A DNA stretch of 64,000 nt from Arenicola marina (Eukaryota; Annelida; Polychaeta; Arenicolidae): contig OZ025252.1 of assembly GCA_964019135.1 (NCBI GenBank), positions 3,860,823 to 3,924,822 of the forward strand, read 5' to 3'. The notes under the pieces are model-generated. The model was not told the origin of the DNA. It saw only the letters and a list, made by a program, of their open reading frames with translations, and ran no database searches. The position numbers and the translations under genes are program-made. The first letter of the stretch is position 1. The number at the start of each line of letters is the position of its first letter. Shown piece by piece: positions 24,801 to 37,925 of this stretch.

Positions 24801-27800
24801 GTCATGTTACTTTCGATATTGGTTATAACCACTGTCGCGATGGCTGGTGAGGCAGGTTTCTCCCTGGTGATTGCAGACAACACCATCCAGGAGGAGGAGT
24901 TCGACCTGCTCTGTCGCTACCTGTCGCTGCCGGTGTCCATGTCCCAGCTGTTTGACCAGGGCCCCGTCATGGACCAGCTTATCCACAGGTAGCCATGCTC
25001 TCATATTTCTGTGGTCACGGGAAGGAGATTTTTTCACGCGGCAATATTTGTCACGTGACATCTTGAGTTCGCGCAATTTTCTTTTCCTCTGTTACTATCT
25101 CCCAGTATTCTAGTCTGTATTGTGTTCGCTTAGTGATTTGCTTGATATGCCCTTGTATAGGCTTTACGTTATTAAATACAAATCTCAACTGTAGTGTGAC
25201 GTCAGTTTACGACACTTATGGTTCTTATATTAGAGGAATATATACCATAGTGAAGCCAATTATACCTTTGACGTAGGTGATTGCTTACTGACTTCTCATA
25301 GTTGGATTGATCATTAATTAGATGAATCAAAGGTCAGATCCGGTATTCATAATAAGCTGTGTACGAGCAAAATGTATTTTTATTTAACTTTTGGCATATT
25401 CTTAATTCTGAAAATGCCTGTGGTGAGTGGCCTTTTTTTCATTCCAAGTGTTCTACTTAGGGCTTCTAATAGGCGCTTTCCGTAGGGCTATGTAGATTTG
25501 ACGACTACGGAGCCAGGACGGTATTTCTAAAAGCACCACGACGACGTAATAGAGCTATGGCGGAAAGACATTTTTCCTGCTCTACTACCAAATGCTGCAA
25601 TGTGTGTGTTGAGTGTGCCGTGTTTGTTGTTGTAGCTGGTGTAAGGATGAGAGCGTGAGGGCGAAGCTGGCGGAGGCGGGGGCCGAGCCGTTGGTCACCT
25701 ACCCCATGACCGTCAATAATCTGATCTCCCTCCCCGAGGACTATAGCGAACTCATAAACAAGATCTCCACATTCACGTCAGTCCCTCTCACATCTAAAAC
25801 ATTTAGTCTCATTCAATATCGTCTGTATTACCTTTAACTTAGTCTCAGTGCATCTTGTATAGTCCTATATAGATTTATGTAACGTGCTCGTGGTTTACTT
25901 GGCTGCGGCCCATTGTGACACCCAAGTCCGGGATAAACACATCTCGCACGCTACCACTGGGTACTTTTCATTTTGCACCTCTCAGAATTAACTTTAGTTT
26001 CGTTTGTGCAAGAAAATGCATATTGCGTCTCGTGCCGGATAGGTTTATATCAGCATAAATCTCGCCTAAATTAAGGCTCGAACTGGATATGGAAGCATTG
26101 CACCGGGACGTTTTTTTGGCCCAATTGAGTCTCCATGTGCGGCCTATGACGCTATGATTTCTCTCGGCGCCACGCTGATGTCGACCTATGCCCTGCAGGT
26201 GCCCCAAGAGTGACGGCGACGACAGCCGCGCGCCGACCATGTGTCTGGTGTGCGGCCAGATCCTCTGCTCCCAGAGCTACTGCTGCCAGACCGAGCTGGG
26301 CAAGATGATGGTGGGCGCCGCCACGGCCCACGTCCAGACCTGTGGCGCCGGCACCGGCATCTTCCTCAGGTGAGTGTCTCGGGTCTAAATACCAAATATA
26401 CATGCATGATCTAGGGCGATAATAGGGGCGGACGGCATCTCTCTCAGGTCTGTCTCAAGTCTAAATACCCGATATGTAAGATCTAGGGCGATAATAGAGG
26501 CGGACGGCATCTTCCACAGGTCAGTGTCTCGGGTCTAAATACCAACGATGTATGATCTAGGGCGATAATAGGGGCGGACGGCATCTTCCTCAGGTCAGTG
26601 TCTCGGGTCTAAATAGCAAATATACATGTATGATCTAGGGCGATAATAGGGGCGGACGGCATCTTCCTCAGGTCAGTGTCTCTGGTCTAAATAGCAAATA
26701 TACATGTATGATCTAGGGCGATAATAGGGGCGGACGGCATCTTCCTCAGGTCTGTCTCGGGTCTAAATACCAGATATGTAATATCTAGGGCGATAATAGG
26801 GGCGGACATCTTACTCATGTCAGTGTTTCAGGTCTAAATACCAAATATGTATGATCTAGGGCGATAATAGGGGCGGACGGCGTCTTCCTCAGGTCAATGT
26901 CTCGGGTCTAAATAGCAAATATACATGTATGATCTAGGGCGATAATAGGGGCGGACGGCATCTTCCTCAGGTCTGTCTCAGGTCTAAATACCAGATATGT
27001 AATATCTAGGGCGATAATAGGGGCGGACAGCATCTTACTCAGGTCAGTGTTTCAGGTCTAAATACCAAATATGTATGACCTAGGGCGATAATAGGGGCGG
27101 ACGGCGTCTTTCTCAGGTCAGTGTCTCGGGTCTAAATAGCAAATATACATGTATGATCTAGGGCGATAATAGGGGCGGACGGCATCTTCCTCAGGTCAGT
27201 GTCTCGGGTCTAAATAGCAAATATACATGTATGATCTAGGGCGATAATAGGGGCGGACGGCATCTTCCTCAGGTCTGTCTCGGGTCTAAATACCAGATAT
27301 GTAATATCTAGGGCGATAATAGGGGCGGACAGCATCTTACTCAGGTCAGTGTTTCAGGTCTAAATACCAAATATGTATGATCTAGGGCGATAATAGGGGC
27401 GGACGGCGTCTTCCTCAGGTCAGTGTCTCGGGTCTAAATAGCAAATATACATGTATGATCTAGGGCGATAATAGGGGCGGACGGCATCTTCCTCAGGTCT
27501 GTCTCCCGTCTAAATACCAGATATGTAATATCTAGGGCGATAATAGGGGCGGACAGCATCTTACTCAGGTCAGTGTTTCAGGTCTAAATACCAAATATGT
27601 ATGATCTAGGGCGATAATAGGGGCGGACGGCGTCTTCCTCAGGTCTATCTCAAGTGTATATACCCGATATGTAATATCTGGGGCTATAGTAGGGGCGGAC
27701 GGCATCTTCCTCAGGTCAGTGTCTCAGGTCTAAATACCAAATATGTATGATCTTGGGCGATAAAAGGGACGAACGGCCTGTTCTTCAGGTCAGTGTCTCG

Positions 27801-28609
27801 GGTCGAAATACCTGATATGTATGATCTAGGGCGATAATAGGGGCGGACGGCATCTTCCTCCGGTCAGTGTCTCGGGTCGAAATACCAGATATGTATGATC
27901 CAGGGCGATAATATGGGCGGACGGCAAACGTTGATATATATTGGCATGTCACTATAATACACAATATTTGAGTAGCCAATGCGTATTGTTCCAGGGTCCG
28001 TGAGTGCCAAGTCCTTCTGCTCAACGGCCTGACCAAAGGCTGTTTCTTCGCGCCGCCCTATCTGGACGACTACGGCGAGACAGACCAGGGACTCCGGTAA
28101 GCCACATCATCTCCACTGCGCGACAACCATACCGCAGTCTCCGACTCCCGTCTTGTCAAAATGTCTACACAGGCAACGTCGCTTTGATACATCCAACAGA
28201 CCGATCCAGGCTGTCAATCATTTATTGACGTCACTGTTGTTTTTATCCAATCAAGGTCTTATGTCCGACAAACAAGTCTGACAAATAAAGCAGCGTGTCA
28301 CTTTCTTATCAGTTTCAGACATGAGTACTTGTCACTTGTAACTACCATCAGCTATGATTGTCAATTTCATACTTAGCTCGAAGTATGAAACGGGAACAAT
28401 GAATGTTTTGGATAACGTATAACCCAGTTTTATTTAATACTGTTTTGTTTTCTCGTGTTCTCCCCAGACGCGGCAACCCGCTGCACCTGTGTGTCGAGCG
28501 CTACCGTAAACTGCAGAAGCTGTGGCAGTCGCACTGCATCCCAGAAGAGATCGTGCACCTGCTGGAAACCAATAGCAATCTGCTCTCCATCGACTGGCAG
28601 CACCTGTAA
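874..28609 (+). CDS. UBR1/2: UBR1/UBR2-type N-recognin E3 ubiquitin ligase, 3' part (27 exons)
   Basis: Members of this family are RING E3 ligases that ubiquitinate proteins carrying destabilising N-terminal residues (Arg/N-degron pathway). Exons joined by splice sites and phase: 874-984, 1469-1534, 2120-2196, 3648-3739, 5908-6032, 6870-6922, 7293-7398, 7828-7876, 8555-8803, 9229-9323, 9805-10052, 10566-10730, 12991-13131, 13650-13814, 13955-14058, 14669-14780, 15049-15109, 15478-15565, 16562-16714, 17917-18159, 18697-18772, 19332-19468, 24877-24988, 25636-25776, 26199-26369, 27995-28096, 28468-28609. The joined frame is open for 1127 codons and every junction keeps phase. Landmarks: AGMWRRNGYSLLNQ, GERYIPGVG, MAHSELVKALPED, CILCQEEQ, CGHVMHADCW, FLCPLCE, WSTCAYTI, CSQSYCCQ, PPYLDDYGETD, and the terminal SIDWQHL. 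Vertebrate members are about 1750 residues, so the UBR box and ClpS-like domain lie upstream of the window. I cannot separate UBR1 from UBR2; a single pre-duplication orthologue is likely. UBR3 fits worse. Confidence 0.95.
1111..1199. repeat. Small inverted repeat, MITE-like
   Basis: tagaaccgcc at 1111-1120 is the exact reverse complement of ggcggttcta at 1190-1199. This gives an 89-bp element with 10-bp arms inside a UBR intron. No further copy was noticed. Confidence 0.4.
1556..1928. repeat. 69-bp intronic tandem repeat, about 5 copies
   Basis: The unit begins ggtggatactgacggctgg and recurs every 69 bp. It starts about 25 bp after the donor of exon 1469-1534 but does not include it. As 69 is a multiple of three, long spurious reading frames appear on both strands. 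Confidence 0.95.
2304..2562 (+). mobile_element. tRNA-derived SINE, family A, near full length
   Basis: The head is tRNA-like, with A box tagctcagtgggttagagcg and B box ggtggttcgctcccc. It is followed by a body with tgtctgtgtggtcgcag and cccccggggacatggctcc, and a tail gaccaaaagtggttaaagcg then cctgaatat. This is the reference copy for the other family A copies here. Confidence 0.85.
2760..3647 (+). repeat. 42-bp array containing the 3' splice site of UBR exon 3648-3739
   Basis: The regular part (about 3040-3647) repeats every 42 bp: ...ccattaaccctttag|GCCGGACTATGTATCG... The last unit runs into the true acceptor, cctttag|GCCGGACTATGATCG, whose exon codes PDYDRG, matching PDYGKR in human UBR1. 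Looser, longer units run back to 2760. About 15 earlier acceptor copies precede the used one. Confidence 0.92.
3740..5335 (+). repeat. Array of exon tail plus 5' splice site after UBR exon 3648-3739
   Basis: About 20 copies, 65-93 bp apart, of exon tail (gagctgttgacactgctcat, cactatcctcg) plus donor gtgagtctag plus a G-rich spacer (such as gggggaggtggggggg). The first copy is the real exon end; the others lie in the intron. Spacer variants (gaggtggg or gaggcgggggtggttggt) alternate. The last copy, near 5320, is degenerate. Confidence 0.95.
6665..6782 (+). mobile_element. SINE family A, 3' fragment
   Basis: It carries the family A body and tail (cgcaaagagcaggggttacc, gaccaaaagtggtcaaagcg) without the tRNA-like head. 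It lies in a UBR intron. Confidence 0.8.
7493..7724 (+). mobile_element. SINE family A, slightly 5'-truncated
   Basis: It matches family A from the middle of the tRNA-like head (gcgctcgcctggagtgctct) through the tail and is very similar to the copy at 2304-2562, which suggests a young insertion. It lies in a UBR intron. Confidence 0.85.
8270..8480 (+). mobile_element. Two partial SINE family A copies in tandem
   Basis: 8279-8374 keeps the B-box end and the tail but lacks the middle. 8396-8480 keeps the body and tail only. Both are in the intron before exon 8555-8803. Confidence 0.75.
9630..9720 (+). mobile_element. Diverged SINE family A tail
   Basis: ggagacgtggctcttctata, then cgcgatataacc and aaggcgtcctaccaaccaag, are diverged matches to the family A tail. 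Confidence 0.5.
9764..9804 (+). repeat. Two-copy duplication of the acceptor of UBR exon 9805-10052
   Basis: ctcgcagacgttcac occurs ending near 9779 and again across the real junction at 9804/9805, about 39 bp apart, with the intervening ctttcccgccatttt also doubled. It looks like a boundary array at its two-copy stage. Confidence 0.8.
9805..10052 (+). other. UBR1/2: UBR exon coding the basic/charged helix before the RING
   Basis: This exon codes a long charged helix (ELAERERQAKADKAAKRR, then KIMDKMSKMQRNFIEQN). It matches the segment in human UBR1/UBR2 that reads roughly EKAERKRKAE...KIMAQMS...NFI. In the family this stretch lies just before the RING. The exon ends phase 2 and splices to 10566. 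A second copy of its acceptor region lies about 39 bp upstream (see repeat at 9764-9804). Confidence 0.85.
10310..10565 (+). repeat. Tandem repeat leading into the acceptor of UBR exon 10566
   Basis: Units of about 40 bp contain gcctggtgccctgtctat and an attactaatactgag-type segment. The last unit ends gcctggtgccctgcag|, the true acceptor. Units therefore copy the branch-point-like ctaat and the tract before the AG, but not the AG itself. About 6 copies. Confidence 0.8.
10731..11930 (+). repeat. 99-bp array of RING exon tail plus donor, 12 extra copies
   Basis: The sequence tttgtacaaaa|gtaagtgatc occurs at the real junction (donor 10731) and again with donors at 10830, 10929, 11028, 11127, 11225, 11324, 11422, 11521, 11620, 11719, 11818 and 11917. 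Each unit holds about 82 bp of exon 10566-10730, including the CILC codons, then 16 bp of intron. Nearly all spacings are 99 bp; two are 98. In almost all extra copies the first RING Cys codon reads CGC rather than TGC. Confidence 0.97.
11954..12470 (+). repeat. 53-bp tandem array of a SINE tRNA-like head
   Basis: Nine perfect or near-perfect 53-bp units begin ggggtctccctggcctagtg. The unit is the first ~50 bp of the tRNA-derived head also found (reverse strand) at 57335-57413 and 59490-59562, with the A box tggcctagtgg. A diverged tenth unit closes the array. The copies have hardly diverged, so expansion looks recent. Confidence 0.93.
12471..12990. other. Remaining UBR intron before exon 12991
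   Basis: It holds a short tandem repeat at 12648-12712 (unit cccagagttgtacattt, 4-5 copies). Otherwise I see only unique AT-rich sequence and a C-rich polypyrimidine tract before the acceptor. Confidence 0.6.
13815..13954 (+). other. GC-AG intron in UBR
   Basis: The upstream exon ends AG and the intron opens gcaagt, the consensus for GC donors; the acceptor is ...acag at 13951-13954. Phase 2 to phase 2 joining gives MKDR-EKKEVDLS with the frame open. The next GT, at 13831, would give a phase that hits a stop in exon 13955-14058. Confidence 0.85.
14059..14590 (+). repeat. About 43-bp array carrying the donor of UBR exon 13955-14058
   Basis: The exon ends ccgagg|gtaaggatgtgtc. About 11 diverged units (gacttccgagg|gtaaggat... 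then gacatcaaggggttaaa) follow, roughly half keeping a usable gtaag. Divergence between units is high, so this array looks older than the one at 10731. Confidence 0.88.
15228..15402 (+). mobile_element. Diverged SINE family A relative
   Basis: It holds a B-box-like gcgcggttcgaatccctccc, then tgataaagatcccgcgtc, cgcaaagagcagggggagac and a tail ending in caccaaccaac. It lies in the intron between exons 15049-15109 and 15478-15565. Confidence 0.65.
15566..16561. other. UBR intron with short direct and inverted repeats
   Basis: A 34-bp direct repeat (atacatcttcattatagctt...) occurs three times at 15684-15785 and once more near 16175. An imperfect palindrome centred on tgtctagattctagaca spans 16221-16267. 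A long C-run precedes the acceptor at 16560. No exon is visible. Confidence 0.6.
16920..17916 (+). repeat. Array of polypyrimidine tract, 3' splice site and exon head before UBR exon 17917
   Basis: Acceptors ccccgtgtccag are followed by about 91 bp of exon head, with exon-like starts at 17056, 17232, 17403, 17568 and 17743, then the real exon at 17917. Spacings are 176, 171, 165, 175 and 174 bp. Only the last copy continues into the rest of the exon. Copies 1/3 and 2/4 share variants (NIEPF versus DIEPI), so expansion went partly by dimers. Confidence 0.96.
18160..18696. other. G-rich UBR intron
   Basis: Runs of G on the + strand (e.g. 18174-18320, 18400-18470) contain a doubled segment of about 139 bp (gtatagacgtcat... 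near 18360 and again near 18498). No exon is seen. Confidence 0.6.
18800..19110 (+). mobile_element. Probable tRNA-derived SINE, family C
   Basis: The sequence ttgctcagttaaacaagctg and the B box gtgggtttgaaccctggc are followed by a body ending acgcgtgagctatgctgaaa. The 3' part recurs at 225-365 and 30185-30260 and the end motif near 58075. It is in a UBR intron. Confidence 0.6.
19469..24540 (+). repeat. 5-kb minisatellite (44-bp unit) following the donor of UBR exon 19332-19468
   Basis: About 110 copies of a 44-bp unit (gagatatctgaagccatggt, gagagagttgtcatggggcc). Interspersed longer units (roughly 20) contain gatgcttggtaactgaacc, a diverged copy of the exon end and donor gatgctgg|gtaagtgaaacc. 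A block of about 820 bp near 20430-21248 recurs near 22006-22824, a higher-order duplication. Confidence 0.95.
24541..24876. other. UBR intron end after the 5-kb array
   Basis: Unique sequence, with repeated gttataacc motifs near 24775-24830. Nothing else is recognised. Confidence 0.5.
24989..25635. other. UBR intron, no feature seen
   Basis: AT-rich unique sequence between exons 24877-24988 and 25636-25776. I found no array, SINE or exon. Confidence 0.5.
25895..25955. repeat. Dispersed repeat fragment shared with 57648-57705
   Basis: ttggctgcggcccat...aagtccgggataaacac resembles ttggctgtggcccat...caggtctggaataaacaa in a striatin intron. It is too short to classify, but two independent copies support a dispersed element. 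Confidence 0.5.
26370..27930 (+). repeat. 61-67-bp array carrying the donor of UBR exon 26199-26369
   Basis: The exon ends ggcatcttcctcag|gtgagtgtctcggg. About 24 units follow with ggcatcttcctcag|gtcagtgtctcg plus ctagggcgataatagggg spacer. Two donor types (gtcagtg and gtctgtc) alternate, suggesting expansion of a multi-unit block. Confidence 0.95.
28198..28372. mobile_element. Dispersed repeat, copy 1 (unclassified)
   Basis: Starts agaccgatccaggctgtcaa and ends gattgtcaatttcatac. It matches 58113-58310 in a striatin intron over most of its length, the latter with an extra ~25 bp. It is non-coding, without clear terminal inverted repeats, and lies in the last UBR intron. Confidence 0.7.
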
Positions 28610-28839
28610 GGGGCCTGACGTCACCGTCGCCCCCCCCCCCCTCACACCCTCAACCCCGCCCACCCCCAGTCACCCTTGACGACAGCCAGCCCCAGGGGGT
28701 CACCCGGTCACCCCCAGCACGCCAGAAGCTCTTCGTGATTCCGTTGTTGTCGGACCTCCTCGCATGACGTCACGTGACCGTGACTGATATTACCTTGGAG
28801 CGTCTTGTTGACGGGGAGTGTATGACGTCACCGTGGTGA

Positions 28840-28992
28840 GAGACCATCATGAAGTCGTGACGTCACAGTGGTGAGTCTGACGTCACGGTGGTGAATCTGA
28901 CGTCACGCGGGTGAGTCTGACGTCACAGTTGTGAGTCTGATGTCACGGTAGTGAGTCTGACGTCACTGATGAGTGACGTTACGATGGTGACG
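28840..28992. repeat. About 22-bp tandem repeat of a CRE-like octamer
   Basis: The unit gtgagtctgacgtcacggtg occurs 6-7 times just after the UBR stop, each copy with a TGACGTCA or near match. Non-coding. Confidence 0.75.
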
Positions 28993-29989
28993 TCACTGGG
29001 ATGTTCATTGTCACTACGCGTCAACTGAAAAAAAACGACGTGTGACGTCATTTTGCTGCGCCTGACTTACATTAAAAACGCGTGTCTTGACCTCGTTTTA
29101 CTTTGTGACGTCACGCATTTCGCAGGGGTATCGGCCGGCATCTACTTTTGCATTAAGCGCTTCGTTATGAACTTCCGGACACAACCGCCGTTGTTGTTGT
29201 TGCGTTTAACAACCGGCGGGCGCTACGGACGTTCGATTCGCCTGGTTGCAAGGAAGCTGTGATATCTTTGTCAGGGATAACTGCCCTGTATAGCTTACGC
29301 GCTTGTTCGACATAGCCCGCCCGCCCGCCCACCCGCCCGCATCGCTAACTTATTCTAAGCTGTGAGACTGCAGATACGCGGATGTAATGTCGCGAGGGGA
29401 GACCGCCTGGAGCCCTAGGCCGTGTGGGTCCGGAGCTCTTGATGTTTCATGACACTATCCCAGTATTCCGGATCTACATATGTTTCACCCGTTAACCTTA
29501 ATCGCATGATCGGCGAGAAGTGTATTCCGTTACTTTGTCAGAAATATTTATATATATAAATGATATGTGATCAATATATAAATGCGTTCTATTTAATTTA
29601 TATGCCCATCGGTTTGGTTTCTTGACGGCCGTAAGGTGGCCATTGCTTAAGCCAGGGTCACGTGGTTAGGGTGTTTGTTACAAGTGTCACACAACTGTTG
29701 GTGCTGAGCCCAAACATACGCAGCACTTCCGGGCTCCTTTGATAAAGCTGTGTCCTGCCCCCGAATAGTCGTGGAAACGATCTCCTGAGCTACTCTACTA
29801 AAGCCTAGCCACCAGGTGAACTGCTAGCTTGAGGGATATCTTGAGGGTCACAGATTGCCTTAGCGAACCATACACGTGGCACGACTCTGCGTCCAGGGCT
29901 ATTGATAATGTAGGGAGCAGGTCCTCGCTTCTCGCCCGTGCTGCTACCTAATCAACTTCCCGCAGTGAAGTAATTTGTGGATGCCGTGG

Positions 29990-30135
29990 AATTATGGTGG
30001 TTCCCTGTGGAACTAGTGTGGTTCCAGTGTAATCATTGTGGTTCCCGTGTAACTAGTTTGGTTCCCGTGGAATCATTGTGGTTCCCATGGAACCATTGCC
30101 GTTCCCGTAACACTATTATGGTTCCCTATACGGTC
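29990..30135. repeat. Short tandem repeat, about 28 bp
   Basis: Units of the form ggttcccgtgtaactagtttgg are repeated about 5 times with variation (ggaatcattgtgg, ggaaccattgccg). Confidence 0.75.
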
Positions 30136-31084
30136 CTTGTGCGGCTATGATAGCTTAAGTTCTACTGGTTCTCCAAAAGTAAAAAAAAATCCTGGGCGTG
30201 AGTCTTACGTGAGCTATGCTGATGTAGCCGTGGTTCGCGCTAACATGGAAGGACGACCTCATTGCCGGTCAGTACCCACCTCACTGCGTGGTTTAGTTAC
30301 AGACATCATACGCCAGTTTTGCTGTTGTTTTTAAAAACCAAACCGGGATTATGATATCAAGATTTGTGTGAATATTATTTACTGGTCACAGTGATATACA
30401 TTTCGTTATACGTTCCCCTTAATGGCTACCTTGACCTCGTGCTGTCTTTGCTGTCGTGCGAAGTGTGGAGTGTTCACCAGGCGAGTCGAGCGGGGGGGGG
30501 GGGGAATCCACAAATGCTAACCATGTGAAGAAAACGAAGGAAACAGAAATCTTCAATAAGTAATACGGGACAGGCGAAGCTCTGTCAAAGACTTGAAGCG
30601 TTACTTCGTTACATTATTATATGCATATAGAGGTAGTTGAAGGGTGGAAAGAAGCGATTTGTCAAAATGTTATTGTTGATGTGATCAAAAGGAGAAGCCA
30701 TGGCTATTTTATTTTCCGGGCAGGGTAAGACCGTTGTTTGTTCGTTTTTTTTTTTTAAACCTTTGTCAGACCGTTTTATTGCAAGGCCTGTCTCCCCGTA
30801 CTGAGCACAAACAATTCTGATCATTGTTGTTAGATTATCATGTGTGTGCCGTCCAGTCACGAGTCTTACAAACGGTAGACGCTGTAATGTTTAGTGGAAT
30901 CCAGCTCCGATTATCGGCACTCGAAACGTCAGTGACGTCACAATACTGGTGATGACGTCACTGAAGTGTCACCACTGTACATAAGAACACTTTCCCATTG
31001 GTCAAGTCATTGTTGTCTTGATCTGGTTTACGTCTCTGCAATGTCGTCCCACCCACCCCACCTACAATATGTGTGTACCATTGA

Positions 31085-31290
31085 GTCATCTCTGTGTATC
31101 ACGTGGTGACCTCTGTATACCACATGTTTACCTGGTGACCTGTACCACGTGGTGACCTGGTGACCTCTGGTTAGCACGTGTTCTCCTGATGACCTCTGTG
31201 TACCACGTGTTTACCTGGTGACCTCTGTGTACCACGTGTTGACCTGATGACCTCTGTGCAGCACGTGCTGACCTGATGACCGCGTGTTCT
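31085..31290. repeat. About 29-bp tandem repeat
   Basis: The unit accacgtgtttacctggtga, followed by cctctgtgt, is repeated about 7 times with variation. It contains the E-box-like cacgtg. Confidence 0.75.
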
Positions 31291-31592
31291 GATTATCACT
31301 GTATTCTTTATTTATTTTGAATTCCATTTGCTATAAGATTTCGTGTAGTGGCGACCGAGCTTTATTGAAAAAGCAGTAACAGTTTTATTGCATGTTTTAC
31401 GATATTATAATTTGAGATAAGCTCATAACGGGCCGATAGGTGGCGCTTGCATCTGGTGCTGCGTCCCGATGTTGATATGAAAGCTAAGTAGACAATGGTT
31501 CGGGATTTTTGGGAAGGGATTAGGTGGGGGGGGGGGCTGTTAATTTATGTGTGTACCCTTTGCCATTAATCCTTCACCCAGAACAAACGGAA

Positions 31593-31830
31593 GGCCGCGC
31601 CGAGAGCTAAGTGGGTTAGAGCGCTCTGATTATCTGTGAGAGCTTAACGGCGCGTGGATCAGTCGTTCCTATCCCACTGTGGTCATGTCTGTGTGGTCTG
31701 AGAATAAAGATCCCATGTCCTTCTTCGCAAAGAGTAGGGCCCACCCCGGGGACATGGCTCCGCCCTCCCATCCTTCTTTCATTGACGCGATATGACCAGA
31801 AGTGGTTAAACGCGTCCTGAATATACAACC
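31593..31830 (+). mobile_element. SINE family A, near full length
   Basis: The tRNA-like head gagctaagtgggttagagcg, body tgtctgtgtggtctgag and tail gaccagaagtggttaaacgc are all present, more diverged than the copy at 2304-2562. Intergenic. Confidence 0.8.
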
Positions 31831-32754
31831 AACCCAGAGCAAATGGCGAATCAGACAATTGTGTATCCAGACTTCTGACCCTTATCAGTCGTGTTAACAG
31901 GTTTACTAACTGTCGCGGATTGATCGAGCAATAGATGGTTTCGCTTTTGCCCCACTCCGCATGTCACGAGAAAACTCTCTTCTTGTTGGAGCAAGGGGGT
32001 AAACGACAATGTTTTTCTTTAGGTCTGTAAACTACTGTCCTTGTGTATCCTTGTTGTGTGCCATATGGACTGCTCTCAGATTCTTTTTCTTTCACATGCT
32101 GGAACTCAGTGAGGTTCGCATTTACTGTATAAAGCCCATGAATATTATTGTAAATTCACTGTATATAGAAGTGAATAAATTTCTCAAAACTGCATATGCG
32201 CCATTGAAGTATTTTATTTATTTATAACAATTTGCATTTCTTGTACACTTTAAACATATGTAAACTATAATTTTTAGCACCGTCGTGGAACAATAAAGCT
32301 GCACATCGACTAAAGATACATTTCTGTTTTCCCGGTCAACACATTTGCGGTTTTTATTAATACGGGATTCGTTTGATACAGGACAACTATGTATGCTCTT
32401 AACTCTTGAAATCTACCTTTGACCCTGAACTGTTGGGCCAGTCGCTATGTTACCGTCACAAATGAATCCAACCTAAGATTCAACAACTCTACGGTATTCT
32501 CAATGTCAGATCAGGCAACGTCTTTAGAGGGGACGAATTTCTTCACCGAACACATAATAGTGACTTCATTCTTCACAGAAATAAAGAGATTCTACCACGT
32601 ATACAAGTAGCACCATATTACTGTTGTATCTGGTCTGTATCTGAACTGGTCAACAGTCCTATAAACCATCGAAGTCTATCAATATATTGTAAAATATGGA
32701 CGCAAATACAATTTTACACCCAAACGACACTTCTCATTTACATAGCAGACCACG

Positions 32755-33702
32755 TGACCCTAGCTAGTTAGCCAATGTACTTCAGACCTAGTTAGCCAAT
32801 GTACTTCAGACCTAGTTAGCCAATGTACTTCAGACCTAGTTAGCCAATGTACTTCAGACCTAGTTGGACAATATACTTCATACCTAGTTCATTAAAATAC
32901 TTCAGACCTAGTTAGCCAATGTACTTCAGACCTAGTTGGACAATATACTTCATACCTAGTTCATTAAAATACTTCAGACCTAGTTAGCCAATGTACTTCA
33001 GACCTAGTTGGACAATATACTTCATACCTAGTTCATTAAAATACTTCAGACCTAGTTAGCCAATGTACTTCAGACCTAGTTGGACAATATACTTCATACC
33101 TAGTTCATCAATATACTTCAGACCTAGTTAGCCAATGTACTTCAGACCTAGTTAGCCAAAATACTTCAGACCTAGTTAGCCAATATACTTCATACCTAGT
33201 AGTTAGCCAATGTACTTCAGACCTAGTTAGTCAATATCCTTTATACCTAATTTAGCCAATATACTTCAGACCCAGTTAGCCATTATCCTTTATACCTAGT
33301 TCGGACCTAATTAGCCAATGTACTTCAGACCTAGTTAGCCAATATACTTCATACCTAGTAGTTAGCCAATGTACTTCAGACCTAGTTAGCCAATGTACTT
33401 CAGACCTAGTTAGCCAATATACTTCAGACCTAGTTAGCCAATATACTTCATACCTAGTAGTTAGCCAATGTACTTCAGACCTAGTTAGTCAATATCCTTT
33501 ATACCTAGTTAGCCAATATCCTTTATACCTAGTTGCTTAATATACTTCAGACCTAGTTAGCCAATATACTTCATACCTAGTAGTTAGCCAATGTACTTCA
33601 TACCTAGTAGTTAGCCAATGTACTTCAGACCTAGTTAGCCAATATACTTCAGACCTAGTTAGCTAATATCCTTTATACCCAGTTGATTAATATACTTCAG
33701 AC

Positions 33703-33720
<18 letters not shown>
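32755..33720 (-). repeat. 24-bp array that contains the stop codon of the esterase
   Basis: About 38 units of cctagttagccaatgtactt plus caga (plus-strand reading), with variants. On the minus strand the unit reads agtatattggctaactag, and the first unit supplies the last five codons (SILAN) and TAG stop of the carboxylesterase at 33703-33720. Confidence 0.93.

Positions 33721-37925
<4,205 letters not shown>

Larger units (their letters stand above)
24877..28609 (+). other. UBR1/2: C-terminal cysteine-rich cap of UBR
   Basis: The last five exons code the conserved C-terminal region: DLLCRYLSLP, PEDYSELI, a Cys-rich block (CPKSDGDD, MCLVCGQILCSQSYCC, TAHVQTCGAGTGIFLR), VRECQVLLL, APPYLDDYGETDQGLRRGNP, and the terminal SIDWQHL. 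These line up with the C-terminus of human UBR1/UBR2, including the Cys and His positions expected to bind zinc. The stop is TAA at 28607-28609. Confidence 0.93.
28610..33702. other. Intergenic region between UBR and the esterase
   Basis: It holds the UBR 3' UTR (end not determinable), short tandem repeats (28840-28990, 29990-30130, 31085-31290), a SINE (31593-31830) and the 24-bp array (32755-33720). No further gene is seen. On the minus strand, AATAAA-type signals near 32213-32222 and 32352 could serve the esterase. Confidence 0.6.

Noticed and set aside
874-28609. UBR3 as the identity of the E3 ligase
   Set aside because: The full run of motifs and the SIDWQHL end fit UBR1/UBR2 as I recall them. 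An alignment would settle it.
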